DNA from: Pseudomonadota bacterium
GTDB lineage: Bacteria; Pseudomonadota; Gammaproteobacteria; Burkholderiales; Burkholderiaceae
DNA length: 18,405 nucleotides
Reading direction: 5' to 3'
NCBI GenBank assembly: GCA_029777935.1
Contig: JAKORH010000061.1
Coordinates: 1-18,405 of the forward strand
Shown here in pieces: positions 1-8,746 of this stretch; position 1 is the first letter of the stretch; every line of letters starts with the position of its first letter. The notes under the pieces were generated by a model. The model had not been told where the DNA came from, searched no databases, and was given only the letters and a program-made list of their open reading frames with translations. A program made the translations under genes and the position numbers.

Positions 1-1
1 C

Positions 2-532
2 TACGAGCCGCCCAGCCAGCACCAGGACAAGGGCTTCAAGGGCGACGTTTCGGCCGCGTACGCGTGGGCCTCGCAGGTGGTCGAGGTCGAGGTCGATACC
101 GATACCGGAGTAGTGAAGATGACGCGCGTGACGGGCGCGCACGATGTCGGCCGCGTGCTGAACCGGCTCGGCATCGAGGGCCAGATCGAGGGTGGCGTGG
201 TGATGGGACAGGGCTACGCGCTGACCGAGAACCTGATGGTGGAGGACGGCACCATCCGCAACCCGAACTTTCGCGACTACAAGCTCGTGACCGCGCCGGA
301 GATCCCGGAGATCGACGTGTCGTTCATCGAGTCGATGGACGGCGAAGGCCCGCAGGGCGCGAAGGGCGTCGGCGAAGCGCCCGCGATCTGCATCGCCGCC
401 GCGACGGCGAATGCGATCGAGAACGCGACCGGCGTGCGCCTCTACGAGTTGCCGTTTACGCCGGAGAAGGTGTACCGCGCACTGCACGGGAAGAACGAGA
501 AGCTGTACTGGAAGCCGTGGAAGCCGGAGTGA
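2..532 (+). CDS. Molybdenum hydroxylase (xanthine dehydrogenase family) large subunit, C-terminal part
   Basis: This is the last 176 codons of a gene that begins before the window; the frame is open from base 2 to the TGA at 530-532. The residues fit the C-terminal molybdopterin-binding domain of the xanthine dehydrogenase/aldehyde oxidase family: a segment DTDTGVVKMTRVTGAHDVGR, then LNRLGIEGQIEGGVVMGQGY, then GAKGVGEAPAICIAAATANA, which carries the family's active-site glutamate (GVGEAP). Such subunits hydroxylate or dehydroxylate N-heterocycles, aldehydes or aryl-CoA thioesters, working with FAD and 2Fe-2S subunits. Its glutamate loop (KGVGEAP) differs from that of the hcrA-type subunit at the right end of the window (KEASEG), so the two are not copies of one gene. 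The substrate cannot be told from this fragment. The same-strand CoA-transferase downstream suggests a shared catabolic operon. Confidence 0.85.
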   Translation, partial: YEPPSQHQDKGFKGDVSAAYAWASQVVEVEVDTDTGVVKMTRVTGAHDVGRVLNRLGIEGQIEGGVVMGQGYALTENLMVEDGTIRNPNFRDYKLVTAPEIPEIDVSFIESMDGEGPQGAKGVGEAPAICIAAATANAIENATGVRLYELPFTPEKVYRALHGKNEKLYWKPWKPE

Positions 533-546
533 TGGGAGGCGGCGTT

Positions 547-632
547 CCCTCACCCGGCGCTTCGCGCCTCTCTCCCGGCGGGAGAGGGTCGTTTGCTCCC
601 CTCTCCCGCCGGGAGAGGGGTTGGGGTGAGGG
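547..632. repeat. REP-like compound hairpin, GGGAGAGGG family, copy 1
   Basis: The element is bounded by CCCTCACCC (547-555) and its inverted copy GGGTGAGGG (624-632). Inside are two further palindromes, CTCTCCCGGCGGGAGAG (around 570-586) and CCCTCTCCCGCCGGGAGAGGG (around 599-619). It lies between the molybdenum hydroxylase fragment and the CoA-transferase gene. A diverged second copy is at 5062-5140. Compound hairpins like this are common dispersed intergenic repeats in proteobacteria and can stabilise mRNA or attenuate readthrough. No T-run follows, so it is not called as a terminator. Confidence 0.75.
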
Positions 633-653
633 AAAGGAAGCGAGAAGGAGCAG

Positions 654-1871
654 ATGAAGCGCAGAACCGTCCTGTCGATGGAACAGGCGCTGTCGATGCC
701 GTACGCGACGCTGCGCTTCGCGCAGCTTGGCTGGCGCGTGATCCGCATCGAATCCACACCGAGCGGCGACGGATTGCCGGGCGATCCGAACCGCTACATC
801 GGCGCGCGCGTGGTCGACGACGACCGGCGCAGCTACTTCATCGCGCCCAACGTCGGCAAGGAAGCGATCGCGCTGAACCTGAAGCACCCGGACGGGCAGG
901 CGTTGCTGCGCCGGTTGCTCACCGAGCTCGACGTCGACGTGTTCTGCTGCAACACCGTGCCGCGCCGCTATGCGCAGCTCGGCATCGACTACGAGACGTT
1001 GAGCGCTGCCAAGCCCGGACTGATCTGGGCCGGCATCTCGGCGCTGGGCCCCGAGTACCCGGACGTGCCCGGCTATGACCCGGTGATCCAGGCGATGGTC
1101 GGCTACATGGAATTGACCGGTCCCGCCGACGGGCCGCCGACGCTGTCGGGCGTGCCGCTGATCGATCTGAAGGCCGGCGACGAGGTGTACGCGAACGTGA
1201 TGCTCGCGCTGCTCGAGCGCGCCGAAACCGGCAAGGGCCGCCGCATCGACGTGTCGATGCTGCAGGCCGCCGCGTCGTGGCTGATCACGACGCTGCCGCT
1301 GCTCGACTTCGACTGCCAGAAGAGCGAGATCACCCGCTGCGGCAACGAACACCGCAAGTTCATCCCGACCAACGTCTATCCGACGGCGGACGGCTTCATC
1401 TACATGGCGATCGGCAGCGACGTGCAGTGGAAGCGGTTGACCGAGATCCCGAAGTTCACCGAAGTCGGCAACGCGGTGCGTGTGACCAACGAAGGCCGCC
1501 ACAAGGAGCGCGAGGCGATCCATCGCGACATGGCGAATGTGACGAAGCGCTACGCGACCGCCGAGATCGCCGCCGACTTCCGCCAGGCGACGATTCCGCA
1601 CGCGCCCATCCTGGACATTCCCGCCGTGCGCGCGCTGCCCGCGATCGCCAGCCGCGTCACGCGCACGCGCACGCCGAGCGGCAAGGAAGTGCGGATGCAG
1701 CCGCTGGCGGTCGACCTGCCCGACGTGTCGCGCGAGCTGCCCTTCCCGGTTCACTACGGCGAGCACACGCACGCGGTGATGCGCGAGGCGGGCGTATCCG
1801 CGGTCGAGATCGAACGATTGTCGAAGAGCGGCATCGTGTACGACGCCGCACAGAAGGTTGCCCATGCATAA
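654..1871 (+). CDS. CaiB/BaiF family (class III) CoA-transferase
   Basis: This 405-residue protein belongs to the class III CoA-transferases, which move CoA between carboxylic acids through an aspartyl-CoA intermediate. Family features are visible in order: an N-terminal Rossmann-like start ([20 protein letters not shown], residues 15-34), [16 protein letters not shown] (67-81), [16 protein letters not shown] (141-156), and the catalytic-region segment [10 protein letters not shown], where Asp171 aligns with Asp169 of formyl-CoA transferase. [13 protein letters not shown] (191-203) is also typical. The start ATG has AGAAGGAG at 643-650. The stop overlaps the next gene by 8 bases, so the two are almost certainly co-translated. 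The N-terminus lacks the usual longer 'LxGxRVLDLSRxxAGP' lead. The substrate is unknown; the neighbours suggest an acid destined for beta-oxidation. Confidence 0.9.
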   Translation: MKRRTVLSMEQALSMPYATLRFAQLGWRVIRIESTPSGDGLPGDPNRYIGARVVDDDRRSYFIAPNVGKEAIALNLKHPDGQALLRRLLTELDVDVFCCNTVPRRYAQLGIDYETLSAAKPGLIWAGISALGPEYPDVPGYDPVIQAMVGYMELTGPADGPPTLSGVPLIDLKAGDEVYANVMLALLERAETGKGRRIDVSMLQAAASWLITTLPLLDFDCQKSEITRCGNEHRKFIPTNVYPTADGFIYMAIGSDVQWKRLTEIPKFTEVGNAVRVTNEGRHKEREAIHRDMANVTKRYATAEIAADFRQATIPHAPILDIPAVRALPAIASRVTRTRTPSGKEVRMQPLAVDLPDVSRELPFPVHYGEHTHAVMREAGVSAVEIERLSKSGIVYDAAQKVAHA

Positions 1872-3867
1872 CCCGCTGCTCGTCACGCCTTCGCGTCCGT
1901 TGCCGCAGCACGTCGCGATCATCGGCGCCGGCACGATCGGCCCCGACATCGGCTACTACCTGAAGAGCGCGCTGCCGGGCATGCGGCTGACACTGGTCGA
2001 CATCGCGCAGCCGGCGCTCGACAAGGCGCTCGCCCGCTGCCGCGACTACGCGGCCAAGGCGGTCGCGCGCGGCAAGATGACCGAGGCGCAGGCCGCGGCG
2101 GTGACGGCGAACATCGTCGCCACGCAGGACTACGCGCAGCTCGCCGACTGCGACTGGGTGATCGAGGCGGCGACCGAAAACCTCGCGCTCAAGCGCCGCA
2201 TCTTCGCGCAGGTCGAAGGCGTCGTGTCGGCACAGTGCCTGATCACCTCGAACACCAGCTCGTTGCCGGCGGCGCGCATCTTCGCGGAGCTGCAGCATCC
2301 GCAGCGCGCGACCGTCACGCACTTCTTCGCGCCGGCGTGGCGCAACCCGGTGGTCGAGGTCATCGACTGGGACCAGTGCGATCGCGACGTTCTTGCCTAC
2401 CTGCGCTGGGCCTTCGCAATGACCGGGAAGCTGCCGCTGGTGACGGCCGATGCGGTGTGCTTCATGCTCGACCGCGTGTTCGACAACTGGTGCAACGACG
2501 CGGCGCTGCTGCTCGACCGCGCGACCGCGGCCGAGATCGACAGCAGTGCCTGCGCCTTCGTGCACGCCGGGCCGTTCTTCGTGCTGAACCTCGCGCGCGG
2601 CAACCCGATCATCACCGAGACCAACACGCTCCAGGCGAACGAGGAAGGCGAGCACTACCGCCCGGCGCCGATCTTCCGTTCGGTCGACAACTGGCTGACG
2701 GTCGCGCCGGGCAAGCGCATCGAAGTGCATGCAGAGACCGACGCCGCGATCCGCGACCGGCTGCTCGGCGTGCTGTTCTCGCAGTCGGTCGACATCCTCG
2801 ACCGCGGCATCGGCCAGCCGGCCGACCTCGATCTCGGCTGCCGGCTCGCGCTGGGATTCATGCGCGGGCCGCTCGACCTGATGCGCGATCTCGGCGAGGT
2901 TAAGACGCGTCGCATCCTCGATCGCTTCGCGGCCGACCGTCCCGGCATGCCGCTGCCGCAACGGCCGCTCGCCGCCTATCAGGACTTCCTGCGCCACGTG
3001 CTGGTCGACGACGTCGAAGGCGTCAAGGTCATCACGCTGCGCCGCCCCGAGGCGCTGAATGCGCTGCACGACGAACTGACCGACGAAGTGCTCGCGGTGA
3101 TCCGCCGCTATGAGAACGATGCAGCGGTGCGCGGCTTCGTGCTGATCGGCTTCGGCGCGCGCGCGTTCTGCGCCGGCGCCGACATCGGTCGCTTCCCGTC
3201 GATGCTCGGCGACGCCGGCGCGTCCGCGCAGTACGCCCGCGACTGCTCGCGGCTGCTGGTGCACCTCGACGACATGAAGAAGCCCGTGGTCGCGGCGCTG
3301 AACGGCATGGCGCTCGGCGGCGGGCTGGAGCTGGCGATCCGCTGCCACGGCATCGTCGCGGTCCGCAGCGCGTTCCTGCAGTTGCCCGAGATCACGCTCG
3401 GCATCGTGCCGGGCATCGGCGCGATGGTCGTGCCGTATCGGCGCTGGCCGCAGGCGGCGGAAACGTTCCATGGCATGCTCCGCCGCGCCGAACGATTGAC
3501 GGCGGCGCGCGCGCATGAACTCGGCGTGGTCGACGAACTGGCGGACGACATCGGCCAACTTGTCCAGCGCGCGGTCGCACGCGTGCATGCGCTGGCGGCC
3601 CGTAAGCCATCGATCGCTTCCGCGCCGGCTGCAATTGCTCCGTTGGCGCCGATCGAGCCGCGGTCGGCCAACGGGCAGACGCTGAGCCGCGAAGTGCTGG
3701 CGATCCTCGAAGACGCGGTGCGCCGCGCGGCTGCGGCGCCGTCACTGGCGGAAGCTCTCGAGATCGGCTACCGCGCGTTCGGCGCCTCCGCGTGCACCGC
3801 GGCGGCGCGCGAAGGCATCCAGGCGAATCGCGAAGGCCGCAAGCCCGATTTCGGCCGCACCGGTTAG
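1864..3867 (+). CDS. 3-hydroxyacyl-CoA dehydrogenase / enoyl-CoA hydratase fusion
   Basis: This 667-residue bifunctional beta-oxidation enzyme has the dehydrogenase first and the hydratase last, the reverse of FadB. Residues 16-47 form the NAD Rossmann motif (IIGAGTIG). The dehydrogenase residues present include SNTSS (129-133), the catalytic His in THFFAP (His153) and Glu165. The position normally occupied by Asn in the 'GFxxNR' segment reads CFMLDR, with Asp203. The hydratase begins near residue 381 and keeps the oxyanion-hole segments FCAGADI (435-441) and [10 protein letters not shown] (482-491), and both catalytic glutamates (Glu489, and Glu509 in LPEITLG). The usual GAGGTQRL segment is replaced by [12 protein letters not shown] 1864 is chosen over TTG 1858 because AGAAGG at 1852-1857 is well spaced. 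A C-terminal extension of about 80 residues follows. The substrate is not determined. Confidence 0.9.
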   Translation: MHNPLLVTPSRPLPQHVAIIGAGTIGPDIGYYLKSALPGMRLTLVDIAQPALDKALARCRDYAAKAVARGKMTEAQAAAVTANIVATQDYAQLADCDWVIEAATENLALKRRIFAQVEGVVSAQCLITSNTSSLPAARIFAELQHPQRATVTHFFAPAWRNPVVEVIDWDQCDRDVLAYLRWAFAMTGKLPLVTADAVCFMLDRVFDNWCNDAALLLDRATAAEIDSSACAFVHAGPFFVLNLARGNPIITETNTLQANEEGEHYRPAPIFRSVDNWLTVAPGKRIEVHAETDAAIRDRLLGVLFSQSVDILDRGIGQPADLDLGCRLALGFMRGPLDLMRDLGEVKTRRILDRFAADRPGMPLPQRPLAAYQDFLRHVLVDDVEGVKVITLRRPEALNALHDELTDEVLAVIRRYENDAAVRGFVLIGFGARAFCAGADIGRFPSMLGDAGASAQYARDCSRLLVHLDDMKKPVVAALNGMALGGGLELAIRCHGIVAVRSAFLQLPEITLGIVPGIGAMVVPYRRWPQAAETFHGMLRRAERLTAARAHELGVVDELADDIGQLVQRAVARVHALAARKPSIASAPAAIAPLAPIEPRSANGQTLSREVLAILEDAVRRAAAAPSLAEALEIGYRAFGASACTAAAREGIQANREGRKPDFGRTG

Positions 3868-3897
3868 TCGTTCGATTCATTCCAAGGAGGAAGACAG

Positions 3898-5040
3898 ATG
3901 AAGCTCAAGGGCATCTTCGCGCTGGCGGCGTCGCTCGTCGCCGCAACGGCCTTCGCGCAGGTGAAGGTCGGCGTGATCACGTCGGCCACCGGGCCGACCG
4001 CGTTCGTCGGCATCCCGCAGAAGAACGCGGTCGCGCTGCTGCCGAAGAAGGCGGGCGACCTTTCGATCGAGTACATCGTCTACGACGATGCCAGCGACCC
4101 GACGCAGAGCGTGCAGCTCGTCAAGAAGCTGCTGTCTGAAGACAAGATCGACGCACTGATCGGGCCGAGCGGCTCGCCGAACGCGATGGGCGTGCTGCAG
4201 TTCATGGCCGAGGCGAAGACGCCGATGCTGGCGCCGGTCGGCACGTCGGCGGTGGTCGTGCCGATGGACGACAAGAAGCGCTGGGTGTTCAAGACCCACC
4301 CGAACGACGACGTGATCGCCGAGGGATTGATCGCGGCGATGACCAAGCGCGGCGTCAAGACGCTCGGCTTCATCGGCTACAACGATCCGTACGGCGAGAG
4401 CTGGTACAAGACCTTCGCGCCGATGGCGCAGAAGGCCGGCCTCAACATCGTCGCCAACGAGCGCTACGCGCGCACCGACACCAGCGTGACCGGCCAGGTC
4501 GCGAAACTGATCGCGGCCAAGCCCGACGCGGTCCTGGTCGCCGGCGTGGCGGCGGGAGCGGCGCTGCCGCACATGCAGCTCGTCGACGCCGGCTACAAGG
4601 GCGCGATCTATCACACGCACGGCTCGGCCTCCGGTGCGTTCGCGCAGATCGGCGGCAAGAAGGTCGAGGGCGCGCTGATCGTCGGACCGATGCTGCTGGT
4701 GCTCGACGAGATCGCCGACAGCGTGCCGACGAAGAAGATCGCTCTTGAGTTCGTGTCGAGCTACGAGAAGCAATTCGGCGCCAAGCCGCCGATCTTCGGC
4801 GCCGGTGTCTACGACGCAGGCTTGCTGCTCGCGCACGCGCTTCCCGAAGCGGCGAAGAAGGGCAAGCCCGGCACGCCGGAGTTCCGCGCCGCGCTGCGCG
4901 ACGCGATCGAAGCCACGCATAACCTCGTCACTTCGCAGGGCGTGATCAACCTGTCGCCGCAGGATCACTCGGGATTCGATCATCGTGGACAGGCGCTGAT
5001 CACCGTGCGCGACGGGAAGTTCGTGCTGGTGAAGGATTGA
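3898..5040 (+). CDS. ABC transporter periplasmic substrate-binding protein, LivJ/branched-chain amino acid type
   Basis: This 380-residue type I periplasmic binding protein begins with a Sec signal peptide (charged MKLK, hydrophobic core, cleavage predicted after AFA at residue 20). The mature protein starts QVKVGVITSATGPTAFVGIP, the usual family opening, followed by YDDASDPTQSV and ALIGPSGSPN. A strong ribosome-binding site AAGGAGG lies at 3884-3890. Betaproteobacteria use many members of this family for aromatic and other organic acids as well as amino acids. No permease or ATPase genes are adjacent, so it is an orphan here and must share a transporter encoded elsewhere. Its place between beta-oxidation genes and the ferredoxin oxidoreductase suggests its ligand is the substrate of this pathway; that is inference. 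Confidence 0.92.
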   Translation: MKLKGIFALAASLVAATAFAQVKVGVITSATGPTAFVGIPQKNAVALLPKKAGDLSIEYIVYDDASDPTQSVQLVKKLLSEDKIDALIGPSGSPNAMGVLQFMAEAKTPMLAPVGTSAVVVPMDDKKRWVFKTHPNDDVIAEGLIAAMTKRGVKTLGFIGYNDPYGESWYKTFAPMAQKAGLNIVANERYARTDTSVTGQVAKLIAAKPDAVLVAGVAAGAALPHMQLVDAGYKGAIYHTHGSASGAFAQIGGKKVEGALIVGPMLLVLDEIADSVPTKKIALEFVSSYEKQFGAKPPIFGAGVYDAGLLLAHALPEAAKKGKPGTPEFRAALRDAIEATHNLVTSQGVINLSPQDHSGFDHRGQALITVRDGKFVLVKD

Positions 5041-5061
5041 ATGCTGAAGGTCTGAATGCCT

Positions 5062-5140
5062 CCCTTACCCTCGGTCCCTCTCCCGGAGGGAGAGGGATGA
5101 AAAGCCCCTCTCCCCTCGGGAGAGGGGTTGGGGTGAGGGG
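5062..5140. repeat. REP-like compound hairpin, GGGAGAGGG family, copy 2
   Basis: This is a second copy of the element at 547-632. It opens with CCCTTACCC, contains the palindromes CCCTCTCCCGGAGGGAGAGGG (around 5076-5096) and CCCCTCTCCCCTCGGGAGAGGGG (around 5105-5127), and closes with GGGGTGAGGGG (5130-5140). It sits between the binding-protein gene and the ferredoxin oxidoreductase gene. Its last GAGGGG (5135-5140) is 12 bases before ATG 5153 and is the only Shine-Dalgarno-like sequence there, so the repeat may supply the ribosome-binding site. Confidence 0.75.
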
Positions 5141-5152
5141 CGAAGTTCGGCC

Positions 5153-8100
5153 ATGACCGCGCACACCATCTCGCTCGACGACAAATACCGCCTCGAGCGC
5201 GGCCGCGTGTTCATGACCGGCGTGCAGGCGCTGGCGCGGCTGCCGATGCTGCAGGCCGCGCGCGACCGCGCCGCGGGACTCAAGACCGCCGGTTACGTGA
5301 CCGGCTACCGCGGCTCGCCGCTGGCGGCGCTGGACACGGCGCTGCACGACGCGCGCAAGCACCTCGAAGCACACGGCGTCGAATTCCACCCCGCAGTCAA
5401 CGAGGAACTCGCCGCTACCGCGGTCTGGGGCACGCAGCAGCTACACCTGCTGCCGGGTGCGAAGCGCGACGGCATCTTCGCGCTGTGGTACGCGAAGGGT
5501 CCCGGCGCGGACCGCTGCGGCGACGTGTTCAAGCACGCCAACTACGCCGGCACGTCGAAGCACGGCGGCGTACTGCTGGTCGTCGGCGACGATCATTCGG
5601 CACGCTCGTCGGCGGTCGCGCACCAGAGCGAGCACATCTTCTCCGCCTGCGGCATTCCGGTACTGGCACCGGCCGACCTGCAGGACTGCCTCGACCTCGG
5701 CCTGCACGGCTGGGCGATGTCGCGCTACTCGGGCTGCTGGGTCGCGCTGAAGACGACCGCGGACGTGGTCGAAAGCTCGGCCACCGTCGAGGTCGATCCG
5801 CATCGCGTCGCGCCGCGCGTGCCAATCGATTTCGTGCTGCCGCCCGACGGCGTGCACATCCGGTGGCCCGATCCGCAGCTCGCGCAGGAGCGGCGCATGG
5901 CGGAGTTCAAGGTCTACGCCGCGGTCGCGTACGCACGCGCGAACCGCCTGAACCGCCTCGTGTGGGATTCGCCGCGACCACGGCTCGGCATCATCGCCTG
6001 CGGCAAGGCCTGGCTCGACGTGCGGCAGGCGCTGCACGACCTCGGCATCGACGAGAACGTGGCGCGCGACATCGGGTTGCGGCTGTTCAAGGTCGGCATG
6101 GCTTGGCCGCTGGAGGCCGACGGCGTGCGGCACTTCGCCGAAGGCGTCGAGGAGATCCTCGTCGTCGAGGAGAAGCGCCAGATCATCGAGTACCAGCTCA
6201 AGGAGATGCTGTACAACTGGCGCGACGACGTGCGGCCGCGCGTGGTCGGAAAGTTCGACGAAAGCGGGGAGTGGCCGGTGCCGCACAGCCAGTGGCTGCT
6301 GCCGCCGACCGGTGAACTGACGCCCGCGCTGGCGGCGCGCGCGATCGCGGCGCGCGTCGGCCGCTTTCACCAGAGCGAGACGATGCGGCAGCATCTCGCG
6401 TTCCTCGATGCGCGGGAACGGGCGCCGGCCGGCGTGGCGGCGCGCGTGCCTTGGTTCTGCTCCGGCTGCCCGCACAATCGCTCGACGCGCGTTCCGGACG
6501 GGTCATCCGCGCTCGGCGGCGTCGGCTGCCATCTGATGGCGACGTGGATGGATCGCAGCACGCTCACCGTATGCCAGATGGGCGGCGAAGGTGCGACGTG
6601 GCTCGGCATGGCCAAGCACGCCGGTGTCGCCCACGTGTTCGCCAACATGGGCGACGGCACGTACTACCACTCGGGCCTGCTCGCGATCCGCGCGGCGGTA
6701 GCCGCGGGTGTCAACCTCACGTACAAGATCCTGTACAACGACGCGGTCGCGATGACCGGCGGCCAGCCGGTCGACGGGCCGCTGACGGTGCCGCAGATCA
6801 CGCGCCAGCTCGACGCCGAAGGCGTGCGGAAGATCGTCGTGCTGAGCGAAGAGCCGGGCCGGTACACGGCGCTGGCGCCCGGCGTCGAAGTGCGCGCACG
6901 CGACCAGCTCGACACCGTGCAGCGTGAACTTCGCGACGTACCCGGCGTCACTGCGCTCGTCTTCGACCAGACCTGCGCGGCGGAGAAGCGCCGTCGCCGC
7001 AGGCGCGGCGTGCTGCCGCCCGCCGCACGGCGCGTCTTCATCCATGAATCGGTGTGCGAGGGCTGCGGCGACTGCAGCGTGAAATCGAACTGCCTGTCGG
7101 TGGTCCCGGTCGAAACGGAGTTCGGCCGCAAATACGCGATCGACCAGGCGAGCTGCAACGCCGACGAAAGCTGCCTCGCCGGCATGTGCCCGAGCCTGGT
7201 CACGGTCGAAGGCGGATCGCTGCGGCGGATCGAGGCGATGCCGCTGCACGGTGATGCGCCGGCCGAGCCGCCATTGCCGCCGCTCGATCAGCCATACGGC
7301 CTGCTGATCGCCGGCATCGGCGGCACCGGCGTGGTGACGGTCGCGGCGCTGCTCGGCATGGCCGCACATCTGGACGGGCACGGCGCCACAGTGCTCGACA
7401 TGACCGGACTGGCGCAGAAAGGCGGCGCCGTGCTGTCGCACGTGCGAGTGGCGCACGCGCAGCAGGAACTGGCCGCGCCGCGCATCGCCATCGGCGCCGC
7501 CGATGCACTGCTCGGCTGCGACGCGCTGGTCGCCGCGGGCGCCGATGCGTTGTCGAAGGTCCGCCGCGCCACGCGCGTGGTGCTGAACAGCGCGGCCGCG
7601 ATCACCGGCGACGTGGTCCGCCACCCGGCGCGCGCGCTGCCGCTCGAGGCCGCCGTGGCCGCGCTGCGCACGAGCGCCGAGCGCGTCGAATCCGCGGACG
7701 CGACGCGGCTCGCCACGCTGCTGCTCGGGCATCCGATCGCCGCCAACCTGTTCCTGCTGGGCGTCGCCTGGCAGCGCGGACTGGTGCCGGTGTCGCGCGA
7801 CGCGCTCGCACGCGCGATCGAGATGAACGGCGTCGCGGTCGCCGACAATACGCTAGCGTTCGAATGGGGACGGCGCTGGGCCGCCGACCCGGACGCGGTC
7901 GAACGCGTTGCGGGCGGCCGCGAACGGGCGCCCGATGCCCATCGGCTCTCTCACGGTCTCGAGGAAACGATCGCACGCCGCCGCGCGTATCTGGTCGACT
8001 ACCAGGACGAGCGGCTCGCGCGCCGCTATGCCGATCTCGTCGCGCGCGTGCAGGCGGCCGAGCAGCGCGTGGCCGCCGGCGGCACGCGACTGGCGGACGC

Positions 8101-8608
8101 CGTCGCGCGCGGATGGTTCAGGCTGCTCGCGCCGAAGGACGAGTACGAGGTCGCGCGGTTGTACAGCGACCCGCAATTCATCGCCACGCTAAAGAACACG
8201 TTCGACGGCGACTGGCGACTGCGCCTGCACCTGGCGATTCCCGGCGTGGCGCGCGTCGACCCGGCCACCGGCGAGCCGCGCAAGCGCGCGTACGGACCCT
8301 GGATGCTGCGCGCGCTGAAGCTGCTCGCGCGCATGAGGCGGCTGCGCGGCACGCCGTTCGATCCGTTCCGCTACGGCGCGCAGCAGCGCCTCGATCGCGC
8401 GCTCGCCGCCGAGTACGAGGCGACAATCGAGCAGATCCTCGCATCGCTGCGCGCCGACAACCTTGACGTCGCGGTCGAACTGGCTGCGCTGCCCGAACGG
8501 ATCCGCGGCTACGGGCCGGTGCGGAGCCGGAACGCGGAAGCGGCGCGCGCGCGCCGCGCCGAACTGATGGCGCAGTTCACGCGCGCGCCGCTGGCACGTG
8601 CCGCTTGA
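5153..8608 (+). CDS. Indolepyruvate:ferredoxin oxidoreductase, single-chain (fused alpha, ferredoxin and gamma domains)
   Basis: This 1151-residue enzyme oxidatively decarboxylates an aryl- (or branched) pyruvate to an acyl-CoA, reducing ferredoxin. The N-terminus (GYRGSPLAALDTAL) is the pyruvate-binding domain. The thiamine diphosphate site follows: MGDGTYYHSG (Gly500-Asp501-Gly502) and ILYNDAVAMTGGQ. Cysteines of a ferredoxin-like domain lie at 635, 638, 641, 647, 668, 674 and 679. The gamma domain starts at AGIGGTGVVTVAALLG (720-735). A long C-terminal region of the kind seen in the proteobacterial one-polypeptide form completes the protein. The ribosome-binding site is weak and may come from the preceding repeat. 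If the substrate is phenylpyruvate or 4-hydroxyphenylpyruvate, the arylacetyl-CoA product leads towards benzoyl-CoA or 4-hydroxybenzoyl-CoA, which would link it to the hcr genes at the right end. That link is inference. Confidence 0.93.
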   Translation: MTAHTISLDDKYRLERGRVFMTGVQALARLPMLQAARDRAAGLKTAGYVTGYRGSPLAALDTALHDARKHLEAHGVEFHPAVNEELAATAVWGTQQLHLLPGAKRDGIFALWYAKGPGADRCGDVFKHANYAGTSKHGGVLLVVGDDHSARSSAVAHQSEHIFSACGIPVLAPADLQDCLDLGLHGWAMSRYSGCWVALKTTADVVESSATVEVDPHRVAPRVPIDFVLPPDGVHIRWPDPQLAQERRMAEFKVYAAVAYARANRLNRLVWDSPRPRLGIIACGKAWLDVRQALHDLGIDENVARDIGLRLFKVGMAWPLEADGVRHFAEGVEEILVVEEKRQIIEYQLKEMLYNWRDDVRPRVVGKFDESGEWPVPHSQWLLPPTGELTPALAARAIAARVGRFHQSETMRQHLAFLDARERAPAGVAARVPWFCSGCPHNRSTRVPDGSSALGGVGCHLMATWMDRSTLTVCQMGGEGATWLGMAKHAGVAHVFANMGDGTYYHSGLLAIRAAVAAGVNLTYKILYNDAVAMTGGQPVDGPLTVPQITRQLDAEGVRKIVVLSEEPGRYTALAPGVEVRARDQLDTVQRELRDVPGVTALVFDQTCAAEKRRRRRRGVLPPAARRVFIHESVCEGCGDCSVKSNCLSVVPVETEFGRKYAIDQASCNADESCLAGMCPSLVTVEGGSLRRIEAMPLHGDAPAEPPLPPLDQPYGLLIAGIGGTGVVTVAALLGMAAHLDGHGATVLDMTGLAQKGGAVLSHVRVAHAQQELAAPRIAIGAADALLGCDALVAAGADALSKVRRATRVVLNSAAAITGDVVRHPARALPLEAAVAALRTSAERVESADATRLATLLLGHPIAANLFLLGVAWQRGLVPVSRDALARAIEMNGVAVADNTLAFEWGRRWAADPDAVERVAGGRERAPDAHRLSHGLEETIARRRAYLVDYQDERLARRYADLVARVQAAEQRVAAGGTRLADAVARGWFRLLAPKDEYEVARLYSDPQFIATLKNTFDGDWRLRLHLAIPGVARVDPATGEPRKRAYGPWMLRALKLLARMRRLRGTPFDPFRYGAQQRLDRALAAEYEATIEQILASLRADNLDVAVELAALPERIRGYGPVRSRNAEAARARRAELMAQFTRAPLARAA

Positions 8609-8639
8609 CGCGATCTGATTGGATGAAGTTCAGCAGTCC

Positions 8640-8717
8640 GACGTCATTCCCGCGCAAGCGGGAATTCAGAGACTTTGCGCGAAAGACATTGGGTCCCCGC
8701 TTTCGCGGGGACGACGA
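8640..8717. repeat. REP-like element with CCCCGCTTTCGCGGGG hairpin
   Basis: It contains two hairpins, TTCCCGCGCAAGCGGGAA (8647-8664) and TCCCCGCTTTCGCGGGGA (8694-8711), within a GTC...GAC frame. The same family occurs at 17103-17391 in two tandem copies. It lies between the ferredoxin oxidoreductase stop and nnrS, where it may act as an mRNA 3' boundary. Translation through it gives the spurious peptide 'VPAFAGTT', so upstream in-frame starts that read through it were rejected for nnrS. Confidence 0.8.
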
Positions 8718-8746
8718 TCATTCGTCGCCACCAATTCGATGACACG

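Noticed and set aside
456..1949. Long minus-strand open frame opposite the CoA-transferase gene
   Set aside because: Low-complexity Arg/Ala/His-rich peptide running through a REP element. It is the antisense shadow of a clear gene in GC-rich DNA.
1657..3588. 643-codon minus-strand open frame opposite the HAD/ECH fusion
   Set aside because: Stop-free only because of third-position GC bias. No domain is recognisable and the plus-strand enzyme is unmistakable.
8675..8746. Upstream in-frame extension of nnrS
   Set aside because: It translates the REP-like repeat (VPAFAGTT-type peptide); the family start is at 8747.
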